Positions 33,897-45,646 of a DNA stretch of 64,000 bases are shown here, piece by piece (the first letter of the stretch is position 1; each line of letters opens with the position of its first letter). A model generated the notes under the pieces. It was not told the DNA's origin. It saw only the letters and a list, made by a program, of their open reading frames with translations, and searched no databases. Both the position numbers and the translations under genes were made by a program. The DNA comes from Voacanga thouarsii. Lineage: Eukaryota > Streptophyta > Magnoliopsida > Gentianales > Apocynaceae. Location of the stretch: positions 4,154,001-4,218,000 of the forward strand of contig JANUWF010001101.1 of the NCBI GenBank assembly GCA_026120185.1, given 5' to 3'.

Positions 33897-34680
33897 ATGC
33901 CATACGTAGGTGACATGGCCAATTGGAATGTAGGGCAATGCCCCTACAACTCTCAAAAGATGACACCTCGTCCATCGGACTCAACTGCTCTAGAAGCAGT
34001 AGTGGGAAAATTTGCAACCCATGTGACCAAATGATTCCACGAAATAGATGACACGCTTGTAAAATTTGAGGAAATGATTCAAAACATGGAGAGGCAAATT
34101 TGGTATTTAACTGATTTTGCGTTAAAAGCACAAGAATGGTTACCAAACTTAAGAGGATTCAGCCGCCATTACATTGAGGAGCGGTAAAGAGCTGCCTAAT
34201 ACAATAGAAGAGAACCAACACTGGCTACAGGAGGACAACCAGTGCCGGTCCTCACTTAAGATAAAATTAATGACTTCACAGAAGAACTGGCACTGGCTCA
34301 AGAAGCTAGGCTGGCACTGGCTCCCTTCTGTGCACCATTCGAAAAGCAAGGCAAAAATCCAGGTTTTCAACTACTGGTTCTTTAACCTACCTGAACACAA
34401 AAAGCAAGAAAATATGCACAATTCAACAAGTTCCTAGAAATTTTTAAATAACTGCACATAAACATCCCACTCAGTGAGGCAATGATACACATGCTCAAAT
34501 ATGCAAAGTTCCTCAAAAGCATACTTGTCGATAAGAAGAGATTGGAAGAATTGCCCATTGTGGTTTTGAATAAAGAATTCTCCACCATCTTTAAGACCAA
34601 CGGAATTTTCCAAGCAAAGAAAATGACCCAAGGAGTTTTTCTATTCCTTGTCTTGTTGGTACTCTTACATTTTGCAATGC
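33897..34680 (+). pseudogene. Athila gag remnant
   Basis: Fragments such as SDSTALEAVVGKFATHV, KFEEMIQNMERQI, KYAQFNKFLEIFK, LHINIPLSEAMIHMLKYAKF, LKSILVDKKRLEE and NKEFSTIF match the gag-to-protease linker of Athila elements (KFLEVFKKLHINIPFAEAL...YAKFMKEIL). Several stops break it (after HVTK, after EER, before LHINI). It contains a GC-rich run of ggcactggct-like words at 34200-34335 that recurs elsewhere in the window. Confidence 0.75.
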
Positions 34681-37600
34681 ATTAGCTGACTTAGATGCTA
34701 GTATTAATTTTTTGCCATACAAAACTTTTAAGAAGTTAGGTTTAGGTGAGCCTAAACCCACTAGGATGAGCATTCAACTTGTAGATAGGTCTATTAAATA
34801 CCCTAGGAAAATAGTAGAAGATGTACTTGTTAAAGTGGATAGATTCATATTTTCTATGAATTTTATTATTCTTGATATGGATGAAGTTTCTAAAGTCTCT
34901 TTAATTCTAGGATGACCCTTTCTAGCTACTGCTAAAGCTTTAATTGATATTCATGGGGAAGTTAACAATTAGGGTTGGAGACGAATAAGTCATTATTAAA
35001 ATCCACAAAAGAATGCAATATCCTATATCTTCTGATGATTCTTGTTCAAGGGTTGATATTCTTGATGAGTCTATCGTTGATTTTGTACAAGAATCATTGG
35101 CTAATATCTCTATGGAGTTGATGGAGAGTTCAATTGCATATTTAGAGGACTCCTATACCACCCGTGAGTTGGGAGAGTTCAAAGAAATCGAAAAAAGCAG
35201 TTTGGGAAGGATAAAGTCGTCTATTGATGAACCACTGAAATTGGACCTAAAATACCTCCCCGAGCACTTGAAATATGCATTTTTTGCTAACGAAATAAAA
35301 TTTCCAGTGATCATAGCAAAAGACCTTACTTTGGAGTAAAAGACCAAATTGGTAAGCTTATTGGGAAAATATAAGGGAATCATAGTATGAAAAATCACAG
35401 ATATTAAGGGAATTAGCCCTTCCTTTTGCACTCACAAAATATTGCTAGAAGAAGGAGCAAGGCCCATAGTGAACCCAAACATGAGTGATGTAGTAAAAGG
35501 TGAAGTAATTAAACTCTTAGATTCAGGTATTATTTACCCCATTTCAGATAGTATTTGGGCAATTCCAACACAAGTGGTACCAAAGAAGGAAGGAATGACG
35601 GTGAGCCTAAATGAAAAAAATGAATCGATCCCAATGAAATTGATAACTGGTTGGAGGGTTTGCATCGATTATAGGAAGTTGAATAAAGCAACTAGGAAAG
35701 ACCATTTTCCTCTCCTTTTTATTGATCAAATGCTAGAAAGACTAGTTGGACATGAGTTTTATTGTTTCTTAGATAGTTTTTTTGGTTACTTTCAAATTCC
35801 CTTAGCGCTGGAAGATCAAGAGAAAACTACCTTTACATGCCCTTTTAGTACTTTTGCATATCATCGTATGCCTTTGGTGTTTGTACTAGTCCAGGAACTT
35901 TCTAAAGATGCATGATGGTTATCTTCGAAGAATTTGTGGGAGATATCATGGAAGTACTTATGGATGACTTTTCTATTTTTGGTGATTCTTTTGATTTGTG
36001 TTTAGCCAATCTAGAACAAGTGCTCCAAAAGTGTGAAAAGACCAACCTCATGCTTAATTGGAAAAAATGTCACTTTATGGTGCAAGAAGGTATTGTGTTA
36101 GGACACAAAATTTCAAGGAAAGGAATTGAGGTAGATAGAGCAAAAATTGAAGCAATTGGGAAATTTTCTCCTCCTACTTCGATGAAAGCTATCCAAAACT
36201 TTCTCGGTCATGTAGGTTTTTATAGGAAGTTTATCTTGAATTTCTTGAAAACTTCTAAACCTCTTACTTTTTTACTTGAAAAAGATATTGTTTTCAATTT
36301 TGATGATAAATGTCTCAATGCTTTTAATATGCTTAAAACGAAATTGATCAACTCTCTTATTTTAATTTCATTGAATTAGTCTATTCCTTTTAAACTAATG
36401 TGTGATGCAAGTGACTATGCAGTAGGCACAGTGCTTGGACAAATGAGGAATAAGCATTTTTAACCAATCTACTTTGCAAGCAAGACCCTTACAGTGGTAC
36501 AAAAGAACTACATTACAACGGAAAAAGAATTGCTTGCAATATTATTTACTTTCAATAAATTCCATTCTTATCTTGTTTTGTCCTTAATTTGCAGATTTTG
36601 GTAACTACTTAGTTGTAGGAATTATTCCTAAGGATTTCACATTGCAACAAAGGAAGAAATTCTTCTCCGAAGTAAAGCATTACTTTTGGGAAGGTCTGTA
36701 CTTGTTCAAGTGTTATGCGGATCAAATTATTCGAATGTGTGTAGATCCCAAGGAAAGTGTGAACATTTTACGACATTGTCATGAGGGACTCGCAAGAGGC
36801 CACTTCCAAGCTAACAATACTGCAAGAAAGGTGCTTGATTCCGAATTCTATTGGCCAATACTTTTTAAAGACTCTCATAGGTTTGTTCAAAATTGTGATC
36901 GGTGTTAATATATAGGTAACATTTCTAAATCTAGTGAGATGCAATTACAAAATTTTCAAGCTTGTGAAATATTTGATTGTTGGGGAATAGATTTCATAAG
37001 CCATTTTCCTAATTCTTTAGGTAATAAATACATCTTGGTTGTGGGTGATTATGTGTCTAAGTGGGTTTAGGCGCAAGCTTTACTAACTAACGACACACGG
37101 GTTATGGTTAAATTTCTTAAAAAGCTTTTCACTCAGTTTGCTGTACCTAAAGTACTCATTAGTGATAGGGGAACAAACTTTTGAAATAACCAATTGGAAA
37201 AAAATTTCAAATACTTAGGTGTTACCCATAAGTTTGCTACCCCCTATCATTCCTAAATAAGTGGCCAAATTAAGGTAGTGAATAGAGAGTTCAAGAGAAT
37301 TTTGAAAAAGGTGGTTAGTCATACACAAAAGGATTGGAGTCTAAAATTGGATGACACTCTTTGGGCCTATAGGACCGCCTTTAAGACCCCCATAGGTACA
37401 ACTCCTTATCGCTTTTTTTTTATGAGAAATTTTGTCGTTTACCTATGAAGATTAAACATAAGGCTTATTGGGCTCTACAACTTGTTAATTTTGATCTTGA
37501 GTTTGCTGAAAAATCAAGGTTGCTCCACTTGAAAACTAAGGCCTATGATAATTCCATGATATAGAAAGAAAGGGTAAAATGATGGCATGACAAACACATT

Positions 37601-37852
37601 GTCCAAAACTGGGAGTTTAAGGAATGTGATCAAGTGTTGTTGTTTAATTTTTTATTACGACTCTTTTTGGGGAAGTTGAAATCAAGGTGGTCTGGAACGT
37701 ATGTGGTAAGTAAGATTTTTCCCTTTGGTACTCTTAAAATTACTCATCCAACTAATGGCACTTTTAAAGTGAATGGGAATCATGTGAAGCATTATTTTGG
37801 TGACGCTCTTGGAAATTTGGATCAAGTGGATGTTTTTCTACGTGATGCATAG
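34681..37852 (+). pseudogene. Athila pol remnant (protease, RT, RNase H, integrase)
   Basis: Protease end: LPYKTFKKLGLGEPKPTRMS, DRSIKYPRKIVEDVLVKVD, VSLILG. RT from about 35440: LLEEGARPIVNP, WRVCIDYRKLNKAT, FLDSFFGYFQIP (normally FLDGYSGYNQI), and the catalytic block as LMDDFSIFG at about 35955. RNase H near 36380-36600. Integrase from 36642: HHCC zinc domain (RHCHEG, GHF, CDRC), catalytic Asp in WGIDFI and Asp in ISDRGTNF. The third catalytic residue is lost: QVEVSNRE of relatives reads QIKVVNRE (Glu to Lys, at about 37262-37285). The tail KLKSRWSGTYVVSKIFPFGT and GTFKVNGNHVKHYFG is the Athila integrase C-terminus. At least eight stops are present. Confidence 0.88.
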
Positions 37853-38084
37853 AATCCTTCGGCTACTTCTTTGTTTTTTTATTATTTCTTTCTAGTTTCT
37901 TTTCCTTTTCTGGTTTTATGTTTTTATATCTTTTGTTTCATTTTTAGGTACATTCAACAATGCCTTTTGTAATGGATTTACCTATCTTGCAGAAACTACT
38001 AAGCTATAGCAGTATTTTCTTTTCTTATCTTTCCACCCTCTATTTATTTTGGTTTATTGGCTTTGCTTGATTTGTTCTACTTTT

Positions 38085-38134
38085 GGCCATTGAGGACAAT
38101 GTCCTATTTAAGTGTGGAGGAGAGTTTAGAATTA
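38085..38134 (+). other. Conserved Athila 3' non-coding block
   Basis: GGCCATTGAGGACAATGTCC followed by a purine-rich AAGTGTGGAGGAG. The same block occurs in elements A (48597-48640, - strand) and B (52600-52639, - strand). It looks like a second, internal polypurine tract about 1 kb upstream of the 3' LTR. Confidence 0.8.
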
Positions 38135-39114
38135 GAAATATATTCTATATATTCCAGTTTTGGGCTAAATTTTACTAATTTTTTCATTTTTTTTTATTTT
38201 AATTGCTTTGATTTATAATAAGGTTGGAAGTGTCTTTCTTACTTGGGATATGATTTTTGTCATTTAAGTGGTTAGATTTTTATTAACAGTGAATTCATCT
38301 ATTAGATTGGATATGTTAAGTCTTTAGAATTTAAATTAATCTTGGTTATGCATTGGTGTTTGAATGTTATTTTACTCTTCTAGATTGAATATAGAAAAAA
38401 TTGTTGACTAATTTTTGTATTATAGATTTGAAATTCACTTAACTTTGAGTGATGAATAAGGAATGTGAGGAAGTTAGAAAAAGAATGAGTGAAAAACAAT
38501 TCATTGTTATGTGAGCTGAAAAAGAATTGAGTTGAAAAATGCTTTCATTTTTTAACTTTATTAAGGACCTTTTGCTGAAAAAAAAGGGGTTAATATGGAG
38601 AGAAATAGCAAGTATTGTTCGGTGCACTCTATTGAGGCTATCCTGAAGGTAAAAAGGCAAGAAAGAGCAAAGAAAAAAAAATTGATGAAAAAGAAAAGCA
38701 ACAATGACTATAAGGGGGCCAATACGGTGTGTGAAGAGAAATCCATTCACTTGAGGCTATCAATTCCTTAAGTCATTGAAAAAAGGGTGGAGTGTCTTCC
38801 TTAGATTATTACTTAAGTTGTGCAATTTTTGAGTTTATAATACTTAAATTGGTTAGCTTGACTTGTATGGTTCATATTGTCTATGTTTTTGCTTGAAGGG
38901 TGAAATGGTTTTCTTCAACTAAAGTATAAACTTACTTAACTTGACTTCAAAGGCCTTGGTATGTTTGATCTAATGCTTTAATTTGTGAATATTTCCAAAG
39001 AGTTGAAAGAATGACAAGATCATGTCTAAAGTTTGAAAGAGAATTGTAGCTTTATTATAGTTAAAATTTTTGAAAGATAAACTTGTGTTGTCTTGTTTTT
39101 CCTTGTCTTAGGTA

Positions 39115-39136
39115 CTTTGCTTGAGGACAAGCAAAG
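39115..39136 (+). other. Conserved hairpin before the polypurine tract
   Basis: Perfect 9-bp inverted repeat CTTTGCTTG / CAAGCAAAG around a 4-base loop, followed by the purine tract at 39140-39154 and the LTR start at 39155. Present in the same place in elements A and B. Confidence 0.85.
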
Positions 39137-39154
39137 ATTCAAGTATGAGGAATG

Positions 39155-40487
39155 TGATAGGGCTAAAATTATCATTAATTTTCTAATTATTTGAGGATAT
39201 TTTGTAATACATTTGATGTAATAACTAGGCATATTCCTTTATATTTAATATTTTTTCTTTGGAAAGGTATTTTAGTGTTTTTATGTAAAATTGATAGAAA
39301 AAGACGAAAAATTGTCGATGTACCCGTGTACGGCCAGCGTCGGCCCAAGTCTAAGAACAGAGGAATTTTGGCTACTGCTAGCTCTATACTGTACAAAGGT
39401 GGCAATTTTCCTTTTTGTGTGCGGATTTCAAAATTTTCTAAGAGTTTTAGTATTTTCCAACTTGTACTCAGCCCAAAACTCTTGGGAAATGATTTTTTTT
39501 AGCATCTTAGGAGCTATTTAAGGAAGAAAAACACAAGAAAAATATATGAATCCAAGAATCAAAGTTACGAATCAATCATTGAAGAAGAGATTCATTGCTC
39601 AAGGGGCATTTTTCGAGAAGGTCTTCAAGGAAAAAAAAAGAGAGCTTGTCTATAAGTTATTTCTTTTACCTTCGTTTTCTTTTTCTAGAACAATGATGTG
39701 ATCAATGTTTTTATTGTAATTTTGTAATTCATGATTTTTGAGTTAGTTTAATCTTTTGATCAATTGATTATTATTCTTGGTATTTGATTACTTGTTTTAA
39801 TTAAGGAATTGATTATTTGATTCTTCTTGTTAACTTACTTGCAAGAGAGCTTGATAGTAGTTTCAATTGAATTAATTTCATTTTGTTATCTCTTAACTTA
39901 TTTGAAAAGGGGGTTAATTGTCAAGAACTTCTGTAATCAAAGATTAAGTTGATGATTATTAGAATATAGAGTCATTAGCTAATTTTATACTTTAAATCAC
40001 CTAGAATATAGGGATTTATGTAAGGAGTGATTTTAATGAATCTCTTGGGTAAATTGGTTGAGATAGAATATATTCACTGATTTAACTAAAGAGTAGTGAT
40101 TCCACGGATTGTAAACGAAGTGGGTTTATTTTAATTCCTTTATGATGCTAAGATAATAATTAATTGTGATAATTGTTAGGTAATTCATTGTCATGTCTTC
40201 AAGAATATTTGTCTAAATTACATATTCTTTCATCGTTGAATTGTATATATTTTTCTTTATTTTTATTTTTTTTCTCTTATTACTTTGTTGGGTCTGTTAA
40301 ACAATGAATGAAAAGTTACTAATAGTAGTTGTTTCTTGAGGATCGATACTCATTAATTCCCTATACTATACTTGCGATGAGTATACTTGCTCATATATAT
40401 AATTTGGAGATTAATATTTTAATTAAAACTTGGCTAGAGATAGATTTAAAATTTTATGATTTTTATACACCTAAATCTAATGCATCA
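39155..40487 (+). repeat. Athila relic 3' LTR (1333 bp)
   Basis: Starts TGATAGGGC after the polypurine tract and ends GCATCA. Related to, but clearly diverged from, the LTRs of elements A and B, sharing the start (TGATAGGGGCTAAA) and the end (ATGATTTTTATACCC...GCATCA). Confidence 0.9.
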
Positions 40488-41573
40488 ACATACAAAAGTA
40501 AAGAGTGAATAGAATACTACTGGATAGAGGATCAGCGGTGAATATCATACCTCTGTAAACATTGAAGGAGTTGGGCATTTCTATGGATGAATTGTCTTAA
40601 AGCCACCTTGTGGTACAAGATTCAATTAACGAGGCAACAAGCAAGTGATACTTTCCAAGTGGACATATTAATTAAAGATATGCCTTTAATTGCTCTCTTG
40701 CATGTTATTGATGCTATGACCATCAACAACATTCTGCTAGGAAGACCATGACTCCATGATAATAATGTGGTGTCATCAATTCTGTATCAATGTTTGGCAT
40801 GCTAAAGAAAATTGATATTGATGATAAAATATTTACTAAATTTGAAGCATATATTGTTGATGCTAGTGCTATATACGAAAAGATGATAAATCAACTAAGA
40901 TCAATTTATCAATGGGAAAGGAAGAGAAAATGGTCACATTCTCTAAAAATGTTAAAGCTACAGTATGTACAGAAGGCTCTAATAAGCAACCTACACACAA
41001 TGAGCTACTGGGATGGCTCACTTTACCCCTCACAAAGGTTGACTTTATTAAGTTACCAAATACTTTTATAAAAGGATTTGTTCAGCTAAAAAAAGAAGCA
41101 AAAATAGTGCATGGTGAATTACTAACTTCACGTATGAAGGAAGGATTTGACCTAAAATACTTATAGACTCCTAATAAAGGCTGAACATAATTTTAAAATT
41201 CAACACTTTATTGGAAAAGCTTCTGTAGATATTGACAAGGAAAAAATGTGTGTTTCAATATCTACCCAAAGTATACTAATAGAAAAGGGGTGCGCCAGCT
41301 TAGGTTATAAATAAGCATCTCCTTTCAGACTCAAGATTAAGATGGCTAATATGCAGTATATTACTATAGAAGATAAAGTGATATCAAAACCTTAACCTAT
41401 TTTCGATAGGTTGAGATATATAAATTCGCGCTCATTTGTCTTCACAAGATTAGGCCCGAAGGAAAAAAGAAAGTTTGTTTTCAATAGGCTTGGAGTAACA
41501 ACCAATTCAAAGGCAAGACATCATAGTAAAGTTAATTCTAAGATGAGGACAGTGGTGAATTGTGATAGAGCTC

Positions 41574-43268
41574 TTGTTAGGAATTCCATATGCCAATTAA
41601 ACAGACGCAGCAGAAAGAAAATAAGTATTCCAGACAAACGTAGATCACTTGCATGCATATAATGGATTAGAAAACAAGAAAGATATACCTTTGGTGTTAC
41701 CTCTATAAATTAAAATTTTCTCGCAGTTGATCGGCATGGCGTGATCCAACAATCCCAACAAACTCTATTTGGTCATAGCCTACAAACTAAGTTTAGGTTT
41801 GCCTCCAACAGTATCCACACGAGGAGTGAAACTGAAGAGCCGCCTTAATCAAGTACTAGCAAGATAAGGTGTAGCGGCTAGGGTATATAGAGGAAGAAGA
41901 AGAGTTTTTTCGAATAGACTAAACTTTTTTGTGTGTTGAGCGTTTCTAAAAAAACCCGAAAAACACAACCACACAATACAACACATGTATCTAATATACA
42001 TAATCGTGAATTTTCAGTTTCGTAAACAAATTAGGATTTCATAATTATGATTAGAACTCATAAGTTCTCATAATTTATAACTAGTTATAATTTGACCACA
42101 ATAATTTTTTTTCTCACAATTAACCCTATAATTTTATCAATTAACATCTCGAGTTCTTAATCCTCTATTGTGTGTGTCCTATTAGGTTTCCTGATCTGTT
42201 GGTAGCGAAATATGAATTAATCTAAACATATTTAGGATTAATAATGCTTAATAATTAGAATTAACTTATTAATTCTAGTTAGGATTAATTTATTAATTCT
42301 CTAATTAATAAATCAATATTTAGTAGATCATGAGTGGCACCTAGCAGTACATCATGACCACCTAAAGGTCCAAAAAGTTAAGTAGCTTAACATAAATCCT
42401 TCAATAGCAAACATTAGTGCAACAAGTTTTTTTTACCATATAATATCTCATTTGGTTTAGAGTATGAAATTAGTGTTAACTCCCTCTAGAATTTTGATTA
42501 ATTTTGACCTGAATATTTTAGTACCTCTTCCCGGAATCCATTACTCATTATGTGTATCAATTGGAACTATTTTCAACACACAATCTCCTTGACCAAAGAC
42601 TTTTTGAGTACTGATTCCTACAAGTAGCCTTGAGATATTCGCTCCTACTATTAGGAGTGACGAATTTTTTATTGATCATTTCAACTACTTTCGTTTACTT
42701 CACGTTGTACCTAATATCTTTCCCACAGGCAGTCTTGTTGGGACTCTAGAGATTGGAATCAAAGTACAACACTTAGCAAATAAAGTACCTTGGAGATCTC
42801 TAGTCCAAGGATACTTGTACATTTGCTATAATGAGATTTTATTACTAACACTAAATAGTTATCCATGTAATTATCTCATAATAGGTCATCTAATGTACTT
42901 GTTCAAGTAACAAGCATCCACGTGTTACCTTTGAGTATCGCAATACTCACGGATATGAGAACCATCACCTGATCAAATCAGGAAGTATAACATGTGCTAG
43001 TCTCAATGCATTAATGATGTCCTATCTTATTAATACTATTACTATAGATAATTTAAATACAAACGCTATCCAGTGTAGTAGGAATCTCACGTTACAATCT
43101 TTATCATAATTTTCTTAACACAGTGTTACGCTTGGGACTTTATCTAATGGTTATATTTACACGAAAGTATAAATAAAACAAACTAAAAAATAAAGAATGC
43201 CTTGTATTATCGAATAAATATGCAATATCCAAAATATATGTGATTGCCTTTAGGGAATAATACTAACA
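41574..43268 (-). mobile_element. Solo LTR (copia, Angela/SIRE-like), about 1.7 kb
   Basis: Begins TGTTAGGAATTCC and ends ATACTAACA, with no internal coding region. On the - strand it starts TGTTAGTATTATTCCCTAAA and ends GGAATTCCTAACA, the style of Angela/SIRE copia LTRs. Flanks GCTCT (41569-41573) and GTCCT (43269-43273) agree at only 3 of 5 positions, so the duplication is degraded or one border is a few bases off. Tat sequence lies on both sides (protease-RT linker). Confidence 0.75.
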
Positions 43269-44026
43269 GTCCTAAATGTGATAACACAAGTAAAACATGA
43301 AATGCCTTGTGACAAAGAAAGTGTATCTTCTTGCAATCACATCACCATTTAAAACGAAGAGTGTGTCGAGAAAAAAGATGCCAAATATCTCCAGCAGAAC
43401 TTGAAGCAGGCATAAAAGCCATATTCGTGAGCTAAAATAAGTAATTTGGGTGCTAATAAAGATCCTTACCTAATTTACATTAGTACACTCCTATCACCTG
43501 AAAAAGAAAAGGCCTACAACAACCTCTTAAATGAGTTTAGCGATATCTTTGCTTAGTCATATAAAGAAATGCTTGGTTTGGATCCAAAGATTGTTGTCCA
43601 TCATTTTGCTATAAAAGATGGAATGACACCAGTAAAGTAAGTCCAATGGCGTTTTTGACCTAAGTTGGTTTTATTAATTGAAGTAGATGGGAACAAGTCC
43701 ATCAAAGCCAAATTTATTCAAGAATTCAAGTATCTAACTTAGGTTGTGAATATTGTCCCTGTGAAGAAGAAAAATGGACAAATTCAAATTTATGTAGATT
43801 TTAGAAATCTAAATGGCACATATCCAAAAGATGATTTTTCATTGTCTATTCCTGAAATGATAGTTGATGCAACCACTGGTCACAAAGTTTTAACTTTTAT
43901 GGATGGATCATCCAGGTACAATCAAATTAAGATGGCATCAGAAAATCAAGAGCTAACGACATTTCTTTTTCAAAGTGAATTTATTGTGACATTGTGATGT
44001 CTTTTAGTCTAAAGAATGTTGGAGCC

Positions 44027-44472
44027 CACTGTCCGTGAACCGGTCCCCAAACCGGTCTGGTCTTTTCTTTTGAACCAGATTTTTAAAAAAACTGTCTTAT
44101 TTTGTTCAAACTGGTTTGGACCGGCCGGTCCAACAGGTGAACCATTGAACCAATCGGTTCAATCGAATTGAACCGTTTCCTCTTTTTTTTTTTAATAAAT
44201 AAGATAATATATTCATAAGAAAGAAATAACTTACACAAATAGACTAAATAGTCTATAGTAATAGAGAAAATATCACATTTTCTTTTAATTTCGTTATTTA
44301 TGCATTTATGGACTTGAATTACACTATATTATTGATCAATTTTATTTTTAAAAATAAAATATTTTTAAATTATAATTTTATCAGCTCAATTATGGTCTAA
44401 TTACGATTGGATCATTGAACCGTGAACCAGTAAATTTTTCAATTCGATGTCCGGTCTGATTCTAAAAATATT
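44027..44472. mobile_element. 446-bp insertion in Tat RT with a 9-bp target duplication
   Basis: The Tat reading GLKNVGA...TYQRTMQ is split here. The flanks GTTGGAGCC (44018-44026) and GCTGGAGCC (44473-44481) are a 9-bp direct repeat with one mismatch, pointing to transposition by a Mutator- or hAT-type enzyme. The ends carry repeated ccggt words (ccggtccccaaaccggtc; ccggccggtcc). There is no coding capacity. A diverged relative lies at 32166-32528 in the opposite orientation. Confidence 0.8.
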
Positions 44473-45646
44473 GCTGGAGCCACATATCAAAGGACAATGC
44501 AACAGATCTTTGATGATATGCTGCAAAATATTGTGGAATGCTATGTGAATCATTTGGTAGTCAAGTCGCGTAAACAAGATGATCATCTTTTGGATTTGAG
44601 GACTTGTGAATGATTCCAAAAATATCAATTGAAGATGAATCCTCTCAAGTGTGCCTTTGGCCTCATCTCTGGTAAATTTCTTGGCTTTATTGTACATTAT
44701 CGAGGTATTGAAATAGACCAATCAAAGATCAACATGATTCTGAAGATACCAGAACCAAGAAATATCCATTAATTAAAAAGTCAGCAGGAAAGATTAGCCT
44801 ACCTCTAAAGGTTCATCTCAAATTTTGCCAGGTGATATCAATCATTTAGTCACCTAATAAAGAAAGGTATATCATTTAAGTGGGATAAATCATGCCAAAA
44901 TACCTTAAAAAATATCAAGTCTTATTTGATAAAGCCTTATACACTTGCTACACCCATTCCTAATAAGTCATTTATTTTATATATTATTGAACAAGAGCAT
45001 TCAGTAGGGGCATTGTTTGCTCAAGAAAATAAAAATGGCAAAGAAAATGCTCTTTCTTACATAAGCCGAATCATGATAGCCAATGAGTTAAACTACTCAC
45101 CAATTGAAAAGCTTTATTTGGCTTTAATATTTACAATTTAGAATTTGAAGCATTATTTTCAAGCACATATCATATGCCTTATCTCTAAGGCAAACCCTGT
45201 AAAGTAGGTCATGACAAAACCTATATTATTTGATTGTTAAGAAAAGTGGTAACTTCAACTAAAACTCTTTGTTGAGTAGAAAGTTGTGAGTGCTAGCTGA
45301 TTTTTGACTGACCACACTATTCCTATTGAGTGGGAATTAAGTGATAAATTGTCTGATGAAGATATTCTTATCATTGAGATTCTTCTACCATAGAATAAGT
45401 ACTTTGATTTTGTGGCATATTAAGAAGGTGTTGGAGCTAGCGTGGTATTTATTACCCCTAAAGGAAATATATTACTATATTCCTTTACCTTAACTAAAAG
45501 ATGCTCTAATAACGTGGCCGAGTACCAAGCCATTTACTTGGGTTGGAGTTGATTATTAACATGAGGCGACTGCATCTTAGAGTTATACCTTATCTTTAAA
45601 GGTCTCTTTATCCTTAGACTCTTGACTCAAAGTTATAGCTGCTTCC

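Larger units (their letters stand above)
32529..40487 (+). mobile_element. Athila-lineage Ty3/gypsy relic
   Basis: Order on the + strand: truncated 5' LTR, tRNA-Asp-type primer site, gag, protease, RT, RNase H, integrase, 3' non-coding region, hairpin, polypurine tract, complete 3' LTR. RT before integrase is the gypsy order, and the protein blocks match Athila. The 5' LTR lacks its first approximately 220 bp. Every gene contains stops or frameshifts. The 3' LTR ends at 40487 directly against Tat-lineage protease sequence, so this element was inserted in that older one. Confidence 0.88.
40488..45646 (+). pseudogene. Tat-lineage Ty3/gypsy relic (protease, RT, two RNase H domains)
   Basis: Protease block NRILLDRGSAVNIIPL at about 40507, TLKELGISMDELS, later RSFVFTRLGPKEKRKFVFNR. 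RT: NIVPVKKKNGQIQIYVDFRN, PKDDFSLSIPEMIVDATTGH, FMDGSSRYNQIKMA, then GLKNVGA split from TYQRTMQQIFDD by the insertion at 44027. The catalytic YVDD has become YVNH (about 44540). RNase H: SVGALFAQENKNGKENALSY, ELNYSPIEKLYLAL. A second, archaeal-type RNase H is suggested by GASVVFITPKGNILLYSFTL and CSNNVAEYQAIYLGLELI; two RNase H domains mark the Tat lineage. It has many stops. The left end is cut by the Athila relic and the right end by element A; no integrase follows. Confidence 0.85.

Noticed and set aside
34174..34437. Pro/Trp-rich ORF overlapping Athila gag
   Set aside because: Wrong frame of the decayed gag; its pattern comes from the repeated ggcactggct words.
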